NCBI GenBank assembly: GCA_014706385.1
Contig: JACGZH010000006.1
Coordinates: 496,001 to 560,000, forward strand
Origin: Phaffia rhodozyma
Taxonomy: Eukaryota > Basidiomycota > Tremellomycetes > Cystofilobasidiales > Mrakiaceae
DNA length: 64,000 bases
Direction of reading: 5' to 3'
The position numbers and the translations under genes are program-made. Positions 1 through 10,363 of the stretch are shown piece after piece. Within the stretch, counting starts at the first letter, position 1, and every line of letters begins with the position of its first letter. Below the pieces are notes generated by a model. The model did no database searches. It was not told the DNA's origin and saw nothing but the letters and a program-made list of their open reading frames with translations.

Positions 1-177
1 TTCCCATCATGATTATCTCGTTGTTGGTCGAGCCGGAGGAATATTATCTGGGAAGCGACATGTTGGACTAACTATGACCTTATCGTGCTTTTTTCTTGGC
101 TCCCATCTCGATTTTTTCTTTGTCCTTTTTTCCCTCTCATTGTGCCTACTCCATCAGCCTTTTTTTATTTTTTCAAG

Positions 178-1427
178 ATGGCCACCAAGAAAGCTAAGAC
201 GCCCCAGGAGTTCGCCACTGATTTCCTCATGGGAGGAGTGTCTGCCGTAAGTGTCTTTTTTCCTCATCTCTCTTTTTATCAAAGTACTTATCTTTTGTTC
301 TCTTTTTTTTTCAAACCAACAGGCCGTCTCCAAGACCGCTGCTGCCCCCATTGAGCGAATCAAGCTCCTCATCCAGAACCAGGATGAGATGTAAGTTTTT
401 TCCCTCTATTTAATCCATCCTATTCCTTTTTCCATCTTAAATCAAAATTCCTGAACCATATTTTTTTATCACTCAACTCAACAGGATCAAGCAGGGTCGA
501 CTTGCCTCCAAGTACAACGGTCTTGGAGATTGCTTCAGGCGAACTTACGCCGATGAGGGTCTTGCCGCTTTCTGGCGAGGAAACACCGCCAATGTCATCC
601 GATACTTCCCCACCCAGGCCCTCAACTTTGCCTTCAAGGACTACTTCAAGTCCTTGTTCGGATTCAAGCAGTCTGAGGGTTACTGGAAGTGGTTCGCCGG
701 AAGTGAGTTGATGGCGAATAGATCTTCCTGCGGTGTAAGCAACCTCGCTGACCTGATTATGCCATCTCTTCTTCAGACTTGGCCTCTGGTGGAGCCGCCG
801 GAGCCTCTTCCCTCCTTTTCGTCTACTCCCTTGACTACGCCCGAACCCGACTTGCCAACGATAACAAGTCTGCCGGTAAGGGTGGATCCCGACAGTTCAA
901 CGGTCTTATTGATGTCTACAAGAAGACCCTTGCCTCTGATGGTATCGCCGGTCTTTACCGAGGATTCGTTCCCTCCGTCGTCGGAATCGTTGTCTACCGA
1001 GGTCTCTACTTCGGAGGATACGACTCCCTTAAGCCTGTTGTCCTTGTCGGTCCCCTCGAGGGTAACTTCTTGGCCTCCTTCCTTCTCGGTTGGGGAGTCA
1101 CCACCGGAGCTGGTCTCGCTTCTTACCCCCTTGATACTATCCGACGACGAATGATGATGACCTCTGGATCTACTACCCACTACAAGTCTATGATTGATGC
1201 CGGATCCCAGATCAGTAAGTCAAAGCGTAGTGATCGCTTTTTCAAGATCTTATGACTAATCTTCTTTTTTTTTTACCTCGTCTGCAGTCGCCGCTGAGGG
1301 TGTCAAGTCTCTCTTCAAGGGAGCTGGAGCCAACATTCTTCGAGGAGTTGCCGGAGCCGGAGTCTTGTCCCTTTACGACAAGATGCAGGAGCTCATGTTC
1401 GGAAAGGTCTACTCCGGAGGAGCATAA
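178..1427 (+). CDS. AAC: Mitochondrial ADP/ATP carrier
   Basis: Inner-membrane carrier that exchanges cytosolic ADP for matrix ATP. Five exons (178-246, 323-390, 485-702, 777-1214, 1288-1427) join in phase to give 310 residues, normal for the family. All introns are GT-AG. The three mitochondrial-carrier repeats are visible through their Px[DE]xx[KR] motifs: PIERIK, SLDYAR and PLDTIR. The signature RRRMMM, diagnostic for ADP/ATP carriers, follows the third. The start is the ATG that opens [12 protein letters not shown], just after a T-rich leader. The short N terminus and terminal GGA are typical. Fourteen of 15 Arg codons are CGA, which suggests a highly expressed gene with a strong codon preference. 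No cleavable presequence is seen, as expected for carriers. Identity is very secure; only the number of paralogues elsewhere is unknown. Confidence 0.97.
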
Positions 1428-2110
1428 ATACGTTCTTTGATCTGAGTTTATGTTCAATCTTGATATCTTTCCCTTTTATTTCCCCCTGTTCCCCATTCTT
1501 CATCTCCTCCTTTTCAACCGTTTCTCTTGTTTCGGTCTTTGGTCCCCGATCGTTTAGCTTGTGTTTCGTTGTGGATGTTATGGAGTCTTATTCTGCTACA
1601 ACTTATGGTTCATCGGTTAACCTTACCCGTTGCATTGTTCGTCAAACATCCATAGACAAAAGGACACATGCTCACAGTGCTCGTGTAATCGGCTAATTCT
1701 TACTGAAAGAGTGAAAGTCTCCCGATAAGCTCGACCTTGACGTCGGTATACGTCGGACATTTAAACTCAATACATAATGAAAGAGAGAAGCGCTTTTGAT
1801 CTTTCCCTCTGATCCGAAGAAACGGGAAGTTTTTGGAGCAAACACAATCAAGCATACATTGAATCAAATAGAAAGACGCAGTGTTGTGTGTTGAAAAGGG
1901 TTGATGAAATTTTGGAAGGGAAGAAAGAGAAAAGATTAAAATATGGAAAAAAAATTAGGAGAAAAAAGTGGAAAAGACGAAGATGATAGAGAGAAAACCC
2001 GGATAAATGAACCAAGAAAGAAAAGAGGATGAAGGTTAATACTAGCAAAAGAGAAGGCGAAGAGCAGGGATACGTCCACAAGAAAGAAGAAATGTTGAGA
2101 AAGAATTGTA
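1428..2110. other. Intergenic region between convergent genes
   Basis: This stretch lies between the 3' ends of the ADP/ATP carrier (+) and the SUMO ligase (-). The left half is T-rich on the plus strand and the right half (about 1850-2050) is purine-rich, as expected for two converging 3' UTRs. I see no convincing ORF, tRNA or repeat. Confidence 0.6.
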
Positions 2111-5100
2111 TCATCGTCGATCGGTTTCGCCTCGGAGTATATCATGAGATGTACCAGGCCAACCATGCCCACCGTTCCTATCGTTATACCCATTTCTGTT
2201 TCCATTTATATGCGAGCTCCCATTCTCATTCCCGCTTCTGTTCATCGGCGGTGATGAATACGGAGATACATGCGGAGGAGGACGCTGGGGTAGAGAGTAA
2301 TGATTTCCTCCTCCTCCTGAGCCAGCGCCAATCACATTTGCAGTCGGTTCCGGGTAGAACCATGGTCTGGCAGTCGTAGTAAGTCGACTGTGGGAATAAG
2401 ATGGATGACTATTTCCACCTAGACCTGAATCTAAATTCGGTCCAGGAGGAGACTTGTTTGAATCCGCTGTTAAGGTGCTGATCCCTGGCTGTGAACGAGT
2501 GGGAGCGTTTCCACTTCCGCTTTCACCTGGTTTTCCTGGCTCGTCCGACGGTAACGAATATGGATGTGGTCGTCTGGGAATTGGATGATGAGGGCGCTCA
2601 TCTGGCACAGCATGTGAATTTGACCGTGGACAGTAGGGCAGTCTAGCATCCGTCGACGAGGTTGTCGGAAAACTTGATGAAGATGTAGGCTTGGTCGCAG
2701 ACCAAGAGGGATGGGCTGATGAGGGGTGAGTTGGTCGAGAAGGATGATACCGTGATTGGATGGATGGTCGACCGGATGTGATAAGAGGAAGGACCGGACG
2801 TGGTTGACGCGGTCGATCAGATGATGATGATGATGATGATGATGAAGGGGCAGGGTGTAGAGGACGGAATACAGGAGGAAGATTGGAGACGGGCGGCTGA
2901 GGGTGAGAAGGAGGAATTGGCTGTGATAAATAGGCTGGTGGTACAGAAGCAGTGGTAGACGCCGGCGGGGCGGGGACCGGAGAAACAACACTATGAAAAG
3001 GAGAAGGGCCAGATGAAGCTTGCTCCGAGGGACGTCGACGAGCCGATGATGGACGTTCAACGATTGGGTCAGGACCACGAATCTGTAGATCTAAAAGTGC
3101 GTGGGCACTTTTTGAGTTCAGAGTTAAATTTTATAGACATCGGTTGAGAAAGAAAAAGCATGAGCAAGAGAGCGTACCTTCCGATGTCCCATTCTCATCC
3201 ACTCTTGTCCGTTTATCAGGCGGCTGCGACGGTTCTTCGGAATCAGGAGCATTCCGCTTTAAAGACGGCCCTAAAGATGACAACTCGGTGCTGTCCTGAG
3301 TTTTGACTATCGGATGTAACGATGGCAATGGTGAGCTCAATCGTTGTAAGAGCGGCAACGGTGCAGATACGGGCAAGGGAGGTGTGTATGATTGTGTAGG
3401 CTGTTCGTCGTCTTCGTCGTCCGAATCCAACGTTAAGTCTATCGGATCTGTGTTACTCGTGGCTGGATGGGTAGGCGCCGAGTATCCAGGGTTGGTCGGA
3501 GCTACTGGAGGTGCCGCTGAAGGGGGTGCAGTAGCCGATCTGTCGTTTGAATGAGTAGTACTATGATCAGCGTCCTCGTCATCGCTGCTTAGAAGGTATA
3601 TCTCAGCCTCTTTCGCTTTGTCCTCTGAAGGCATAGGCGTCGATTGGTGAGAAGGAGGTGCATCCGAGAGTGCTTTGACAGGGTTGGCCTCCAACCACGA
3701 AGGTGTTCCGTGTTTCCGGTCAGCTGTGTGCCATGCTGCATCAGGTTCAATGATCACTTCATCCACATCTGAATCACAGGCCTTGAGGATTGAATCGGTA
3801 TAACTATTTTAAAAAGAAAGTTTGATGTCCCATCATTAGCATGCAATTCGATATGAACAGTTTGTACGACATTAGAATTGAAAGACATCACTACTCACTC
3901 ATCGATGAACATGGAGTCCAGCGTCAAGCCTTTCTCGCACACCGGGCAACTCCATAGCGGAGTCTGCTCGTTTATCTGTAGCCAGCTTGAGGCCTCGAAG
4001 CACTGGATATGGTCACATGTTTCTGAACGTATTGGCGTCGTCATACGCACGTACGAAAGCTTGAGAAAATATTGAAGACGGGAGGGCGTGTCAGAAGAAA
4101 GCTACGCATTCAAATGATATCAACTGGGTCACATACCGGACACTTTAAACTCAACCCTGAAGCTCCCATCTGAATCTCTGCGTCGTCGCTCATATGTCGT
4201 ACTTTAGGCAAAGCCAGGGCATCGTCAGTCGAGGAACTCGAAGAGCAGCCACAAGATCTGATGGACTTACTAAAGTCTTCAACTTTTTCAACAGGTCGTC
4301 GAGGACCCTTTTGAACAGTATGGAGAAGCGTGTCTGACGTGATGGTCTCGACTAGGCAAGCTTGCATGTAGTATCGCGGCTGATAAGAAGAACGCATCTC
4401 ATGGAAAATCAGATATATGCACTATCAAGGATTGGTTTCAACACAGAATTCAATGGCCGATGAGCGCACCTTGGATGCAGGTCCATTTGGATTGATATGT
4501 ATGAGTTCTAGTCGATTTGAGGATCCCATTCTCAACAAGGGATGCACGGCCGTCTTTCCTTTCATCAGATCTGCTGGTGGGCAGGAACCAGGTTTCTTCT
4601 TAAGACCTTTGAGACTGGCACCGATGAGTTCATAATTCACCCGGACTTCACAGGTCAACGGAAATTCTACAGGAAGGCCTTGTGAAGCGGCTGCTGTTTG
4701 TCCATAGGATGGCGAATAATGAGTGCTTGAAGTACAAAATAGTCGGACCGAGTATCTGGGCGAGCTATTGGGGTTGGCACTGTTTCATGAGAAAGTTTTA
4801 AAAGAGAGTGATCTATGGTCAGAGCGCAAATCAAAGGTTGGAGTATCTACCAAGAAAGTTGACCAACTTGGAGGATTCTATCTTCGACCTTATATCATCA
4901 GGAATTATGAAGTTGGCAGTTGCAGCTACCCGGTCGGTTGAACTTTGAGACTCTGATAAGAGTAGATTGAGATAAATTAGACACATGTTTGCAAGACGTG
5001 ATCTACTCTATATATGCCATCCAACTCGCCTTTGACCAGAATCATATCTGTGAGAGGTGTTGACACAGTGAAAAGAGGAGAGTTCTTCCATTTGTATGGC

Positions 5101-6115
5101 TCTGTAGATTTACTCAAGATGGAAGTCTGTTCAGTCGAGGTGCCGTAGACGACTCGGTCTACAATGAAAACAAAAGAAGAGAGGATCACTGACTCCTAGG
5201 AGGAGGAGCTGGCGTAGAGGGAGTAGCGCGACTAGCTGTCCAGCTATTGGAATGAGGCATCCCGGATGCGCCAGAAATTGCTTGAGGATGATGGGCGTCT
5301 TGAGCGGAGACCGGATATTGCTGAATGGGCTTGTACTGAGAAGTAGTATTCCAACCTATTGACGTCCCGAAGATCAGTCACAGATACAGGTTGACAGACA
5401 AAGCCATATTGGAACTTACGAGTTGGAATATAAGCCCTGGCTATCTCTTTGAATCGAATGTAGGACGCGATATCATTTCGTTCTCTGATACCTCGAAGAT
5501 ATGTGTGTAGCCTGTGGACAAAAGAAAGTAGTGCGGAGAAGAAGGCCAAGGCAGATTCAATCTCTTGGTTCCAACAAAGAAAGCACTAAAAGACACGTCT
5601 TGTTTCCACACAAGCTCGTGCCAGGCCTGCCAGTCAGGGTTTATCCCGACTGAATAGGAACGCGTGCATTTTTCTTGCTAACCACCGCACACATGGTCGA
5701 GAGGCCATCATGCTCGAGACTAAGAATATATAGGCTTACCTGGAAACGAGTTCTGCTTTCAATGCCTGGGTCGCTTTCAGGTTGAGATTCATCGAAGAGT
5801 TAAGCTGCTTGATGAGTGACATCTTGTTGGCGACCGTGATAGTATTTATCATCGATAAAGTGGCCTAAAGGTATGATATCATATTCAGATCAAATAGATG
5901 GAACGAAAATAACAGGATAAGAACGCGTAAAAGGGCTGCTTATCGACGTCTTTGTCTTGTGCTCCATCGAATGAACAAGCCGGACTCACGTTGAAGTCGT
6001 CCCACCGGAGATCGGCGTTGACAAGTGGTGGCGGCTGTAGATTCGGAGGAGATGTCTGGTTATAGTGATTGCTAGGAAGTTCCCACGGTGGAACGTATCC
6101 TCCATGGTAAGACAT
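2111..6115 (-). CDS. SIZ1: E3 SUMO-protein ligase, Siz/PIAS family
   Basis: Transfers SUMO from Ubc9 to nuclear targets. Multi-exon minus-strand gene starting with MSYHGGYVPPWELP (ATG at 6115). Exons in order: N terminus (6115-5990); a helical, degenerate SAP-like segment (5864-5740 and the next exon); a Pro/Ser linker; a PINIT domain from about 5150 to 4270 with WKNSPLF, VRLFCTSS and GLKKKPG. Then comes an SP-RING (about 4150-3895) with LKCPLSYVRMTTPIRSETCD, HIQCFE and LWSCPVC, carrying the Cys/His zinc ligands. Two SUMO-interacting motifs, IYLLSSDDED and PIDLTLDSDDEDDE, follow at about 3600-3420. The tail to the TGA at 2111 is Pro/Ser-rich and disordered. Exon joins around 4750-5000 in the PINIT domain are not fully resolved. 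Family membership is secure. The symbol follows yeast usage; pli1 would be the fission-yeast equivalent. Confidence 0.9.
2821..2844. repeat. Trinucleotide microsatellite (ATG)8 inside the SUMO ligase tail
   Basis: Eight perfect ATG units on the plus strand. Read on the minus strand in the ligase frame they encode a run of serines in the disordered C-terminal tail. Such runs vary in length between strains, so the unit number may differ in other isolates. Confidence 0.85.
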
Positions 6116-6428
6116 GATTCGATCTGTATGGCTAGGACCTGATGAGCCAGGTAAGAGCGAGTGAGTGAATGATGCGTGTGAGAGCGTCCGAACGTTAGAA
6201 GGTGTGAGGAAGAGAAAAGAAGTAGACTGGTAGAAAAAAAAAGATTACAGGATTTCTCTAATCATGATTACAGAAGTTTTGTAGTCTTTTTCCTTTTATG
6301 GTCAAACGCCCCAGCCATTTCAGCCAACACATCATCTGTTGGAACTCAACACTGTCTGGCATCTTGCTCAACGTCTGTCTCCCGGGATTCTCAACGCATA
6401 CACATAGACAATCACACACAGTAGGACG

Positions 6429-7904
6429 ATGTTTGGATCAGAACTTAAAAAGATGCGAAAGCTTGGAGTTAGAGGAGTGAGTAGCCTCATCACATTCCGC
6501 TCTTGCCCTTCAAATGTTGGACAGCTCATCGTTCATTCCTATCTGGACATAGTGCTTGACCCAAGCCCTCAATCTCGCCTCCGTTGCCGCTACCGGTGGG
6601 TTACTGCTCGATACTCTACATCCATTCGCTTGTATTGGAGAATTGATCTGACCTTGATACATACTCATATGTGTTTCCAAATAGGCCTCATGATGTACAA
6701 GGGGTTGTCGCTGTTGACAGACTCGGAATCACCCGTCGTCGTCGTGCTCTCGTGAGTTTTTCACAAGGCGTTTTGGGATACAAGCACATTTATTTCAGTC
6801 CAATACTGATCATTTTCTATCGACAGCGGGTCTATGGAGCCGGCATTCTATCGTGGGGACGTCCTCTTTTTGACCAAACCAGCCAAGTACGAGATCGGAG
6901 ATGTGCGTCCATATTCAGAGTTATTCTTCACAGAGGAGGGATCTTATTGAGCTGATTCCTTTTACTCTGTCTTTCCACATAGATCACCGTGTATAACATC
7001 CCTGGAGAATCAATCCCTATTGTCCACCGAGTGATCGAAGTCCATGACATGTTTGTTGTTTCCTTGACTTTTCTCAGTCGCTCACTCGCGATAAGAGCTC
7101 AGCGTACCTCTTGCCTTCTTCGTTCTTCCTAGACCCAACGACCAACTACTACTGACCAAAGGTGATAGCAACCCCGGAGATGATATTGTCCTCTATAGGG
7201 GTTCTCTGTGGCTGAAGAAGAGCAACATCCTGGGAAAAGTCTCGGGGTCAGTCTCGAGTTCCTCTTCGTGTCATCTTCATCGTTTGGAAGATTCGACACT
7301 GAATCGCGCATTGTATCCTTTGGTCATTCAGATTCTTGCCTTACGTCGGTGAGTGCAAGCTTAGTTTTCCTCTGCATAGCCACTATAGAAATGTCTGATG
7401 GGTCTTTGTTGTTACGTCGGGCTACCATCATGATCGGTCCAGGTTATGGAACAATTTGTGAGATAGTCGTATCCTTTCTACCTCAAATTGAACCCCTCAC
7501 TAACAGTTAGATCTTTTTCTTTTCGGCTAGTACGTGAGAAAACAACAAAACTTTATCTCAGATGCTTTAGGTGGTTCATGGATTAATTTTTAACTTTTTG
7601 ACGATGCATTATTCCTTTGGCATATAGTTGTGAGTTACTGTCCTTTCTATAATTATTTTGCACGGCCAGACAGGTTCTGATGAGATATTCTGCTATTTCT
7701 CCGATATTTTTGTCACAGAACGATTATCCTCAGCTCAAATTTGGTCCGTTGATTTACAAAGTCTCGAATATAACACGAAGATTGACATCGTGCTTACTTC
7801 TCCCTCTCTCTTTCTCATCCCGTTGACATCACTCGGTTTGGATCGCGAACTTCGCAGCTCTGCTAGGGGGCGTAGGTCTCATGAGCTTGGTAACAGGAGA
7901 ATAA
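6429..7904 (+). CDS. SEC11: Signal peptidase complex catalytic subunit Sec11
   Basis: ER-membrane serine protease that removes signal peptides. The N terminus [16 protein letters not shown] (6429-6476) precedes the single transmembrane segment, coded by the next two small exons. The catalytic box [12 protein letters not shown] carries the nucleophilic Ser. [10 protein letters not shown] supplies the active-site His and [12 protein letters not shown] the conserved Asp region. The C terminus reads GFLPYVGYGTI, then [20 protein letters not shown], ending TGE and TAA at 7902-7904. This closely matches the end of eukaryotic Sec11. The gene is split into many small exons. The join between the GYGTI exon (about 7442-7457) and the NDYPQLKF exon (about 7720) is open and may involve a micro-exon. 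Eukaryotic-type Ser-His-Asp chemistry is indicated, rather than the bacterial Ser-Lys dyad. SPC2 of the same complex lies about 27 kb away. Confidence 0.93.
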
Positions 7905-8071
7905 GAACGTCCTTTCATCTCTTTTCTCAACTTCAGTTTGTAGAGCATCTCGAACCAAATGGAATAGATCTCTTGGTCAACACGAATAAGATGAACGCCG
8001 TGTCTGGACAATCGAACGCAGAAGGGTCATCATGATCTTATAGGAAGAGATTGTCAGGAAAAAAAGAACGA

Positions 8072-9341
8072 TCAGGTCATCTTGACATTAGAAAAGTCCA
8101 TCTCGGGGTGCGCCTTCTTAAAGTTCTCTAGTGCCTTTCAAGTCGTTCGTTGGTTTGTTGAGACGAAAATAAGGGGAAATACAACATCAATCTCGGATTC
8201 GTCTGGCTGTGTGTGACGATGATCGTCGGAGTGGGAGATAAACAGCAGAGGCCTACCTCTAGTTTCTTCCTTTCGTCGCTGGTAGGTTTACCCATTTGCT
8301 ATAGAGATAGCAGAAATAAATTGATGATAAGAAGGCAGTAACGATCAGAGAGAGAACAGATGAGAGAGAGCTTTACGCGTTGTTGGTTATCAAACTGTTC
8401 TCCGACAAAATGTACCATAGTATCGTTAGACAATCAGAACCAGAACTTGTGCATATAGATGGAACCAAACAAATGAAAGACGAACCATCATCTTCTCAAC
8501 CATTCCTCTTGTTTCACCTGATAATTAATCGTATCATTTTAAGAGGAATCAGGACGGCACTTGTTTGAATTTGTAGTCCTCCTCTTCTCCCAAGAGAAGA
8601 TCAAGAGATTCGTAAGATTCAAAAGACATAAACGAGATCCAAAGTCTCACCATCGAGATCCTCAAGCTTCGAGTTTTCTGGCGTCAGCTTTGTAGTGTCG
8701 ATTTTCGGATGATGAACGAGCACATGCGGCCACCATTGTTGCGTTTGAGATTTCGTCAGATGGACGTTCAAAACAGAGTCGGCTGACGATGTGATTTTCA
8801 GTCTATTGATCAGTCATAAGCGATAGAACGATTGGTCAAACCGGAGGAGACTCCATAACGAGAGACATACAGATCGTCCAGGTAGAACCCTCCTCTTTGA
8901 TGGGCGCAAAGAGTTTACCCTGGGATTAAGATAGATGTGGACTCAGTATAACACCTTGATCGAGGTCGATTCTGATGATTGCTTGATCGGCTTACAGCAA
9001 ATGTTGACTCTTTCCCCTTCAGTCCAGCCTGAGTCGTATAAATCAAGACGAATGGGGCAAGCAAACGAACGAATATCAGCTGTCTCTGATTTATTCCAAC
9101 CGAAACAAGAATATCATCTCAAAGGTTATCTCACCGAGATCTCTGCTCGTTTCAGAACGACATTCAAATCCCTTGCCCGAGTACCTTGTGGGAGATCTAA
9201 CGTCATGGTGATTGTGTCGAGATCTTGTGTCCATTTGTAAGGCAGTTGAGCCTGTTCTTCCTCCTGTTTTGCTCTGGCAATAGCATCTTGGGCGGTTTGC
9301 TCCTCGGCTGACAGTGAATTAGACCCAGCTTGGGAACTCAT
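8072..9341 (-). CDS. NUDC: NudC-family CS-domain protein
   Basis: Co-chaperone-like protein of the nuclear distribution family, which works with Hsp90 and dynein/LIS1 in other fungi. The start is MSSQAGSNSLSAEEQ at 9341, followed by a Glu/Gln-rich helix. The CS (p23-like) domain begins PYKWTQDLDTITMTLDLP and continues in later exons as LKGKESTFAGKLFAPIKEEG and LLxITSS...TQQWWPHVL. The C terminus reads QMGKPTSDERKK, then ALENFKKAHPEMDFSNVKMT before the TGA at 8072-8074. This is the conserved NudC tail. Two joins are uneasy. The exon ending STWTI does not join in phase to the next with the nearest AG. The exon before QMGKPTSDE can be joined canonically only by dropping the usual GETRxMV motif. 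Family assignment is firm; exact exon structure is not. Confidence 0.85.
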
Positions 9342-9581
9342 TGTGAGAAATGTTCGATGTAGGACAGTATTAAAGCTAGCTGATGAATGCTGAGAGAGAG
9401 AACAGAAGTGCGGAAGAACTGAGAGATTTGAAAAGCTGTGCAAGTTGTCCTCTCTGATGAATCGCTCCAGCATGACTTCCTGGTCAGCTCCATAGACCAC
9501 CATACCATCACCGCGCTTAGTATGAACAGGCAGACAATCGATATGAACGTCATTAATAGAGTGAAAGAGAAAATTGTATGT

Positions 9582-10119
9582 CTACGAAGAGGGGGAAGGA
9601 GTAATCGGTGTCGGCGCGTTCGTTGTCGGAAGCGCACTGGCCACACTGTCCGCCGCTTTCTCGTTAGCGAGGGCGACGTTGTACTCTGCTAAGCGTTTTT
9701 CATACTGTATCGACGGAAGGAAGAAGGAGACGATTGCACCGACGTTATGAGGCAACGAGACTCGAGCATCAGTCTCCAAGCAACAATTGAAGAAACGGAA
9801 AGGAACGACCTAAACGAACCTCGCCAGCAATCGACATCCGCTCGCTGTGAATCATATATCCAGCGGTGGCTCCAGAGATCTATACACATCCGACATTCAG
9901 GTTTTAGATGCACCAGATATAATATACAGAATTCAGTTCAACTGAGATGCAGTCGATGCATGGCTGACCTCTTGGTGGATATAGAGGAGACCCATTCGAC
10001 CAAGAAAGTCACAATCAAAAAAGCTGGTGTGAATCAAGACGTACGGAGAGCACAACCAGTGCCACAGAGAAACCTCTCTGGATATAATCAAACGCCTTTG
10101 ATGCTGTTCTAGATGCCAT
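9582..10119 (-). CDS. Small mitochondrial membrane protein, Cox14-like
   Basis: Three exons (10119-10045, 9879-9820, 9773-9582) join in phase to 108 residues. The N terminus MASRTASKAFDYIQRGFSVA runs into one hydrophobic segment (about residues 16-34, ALVVLSISGATAGYMIH). This resembles the small Cox14 family of cytochrome c oxidase assembly proteins: a short charged start, an HRG/QRG-like turn, one membrane span. The remaining half (RVSLPHNVGAIVSF, then a charged helix and a Pro/Thr/Ser end) is less typical. Cox14 proteins sit in the mitochondrial inner membrane and help Cox1 assembly. The assignment rests on pattern only, and another small mitochondrial membrane protein is possible. It is divergent from the acidic-protein gene, 244 bp apart. 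Confidence 0.55.
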
Positions 10120-10363
10120 GCCTATTGTTTCGTTTTGATGGTCTCTCTCACAGGCGATGTTCGATAGAAGGAATGAACGAGTGGACGAGTGGAGGAACAC
10201 AGCGAGCTAGCTAGCAAGCGGCATAAGGGAGGAGCCGACTGGCTGCTGACTAAGCGAACATGCAGATGGCGGTTCTAAACTGTTCCCTCTTTTTCTCTTC
10301 AAGCTCTTTCGTCCTATCCAGCATACATACACCCTATCCATCTCGCCCGCTCCCTACACACAT

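Noticed and set aside
8380..8450. AT-AC (U12) intron in the NudC gene
   Set aside because: No match to U12 donor or branch consensus; a canonical G|AA join exists.
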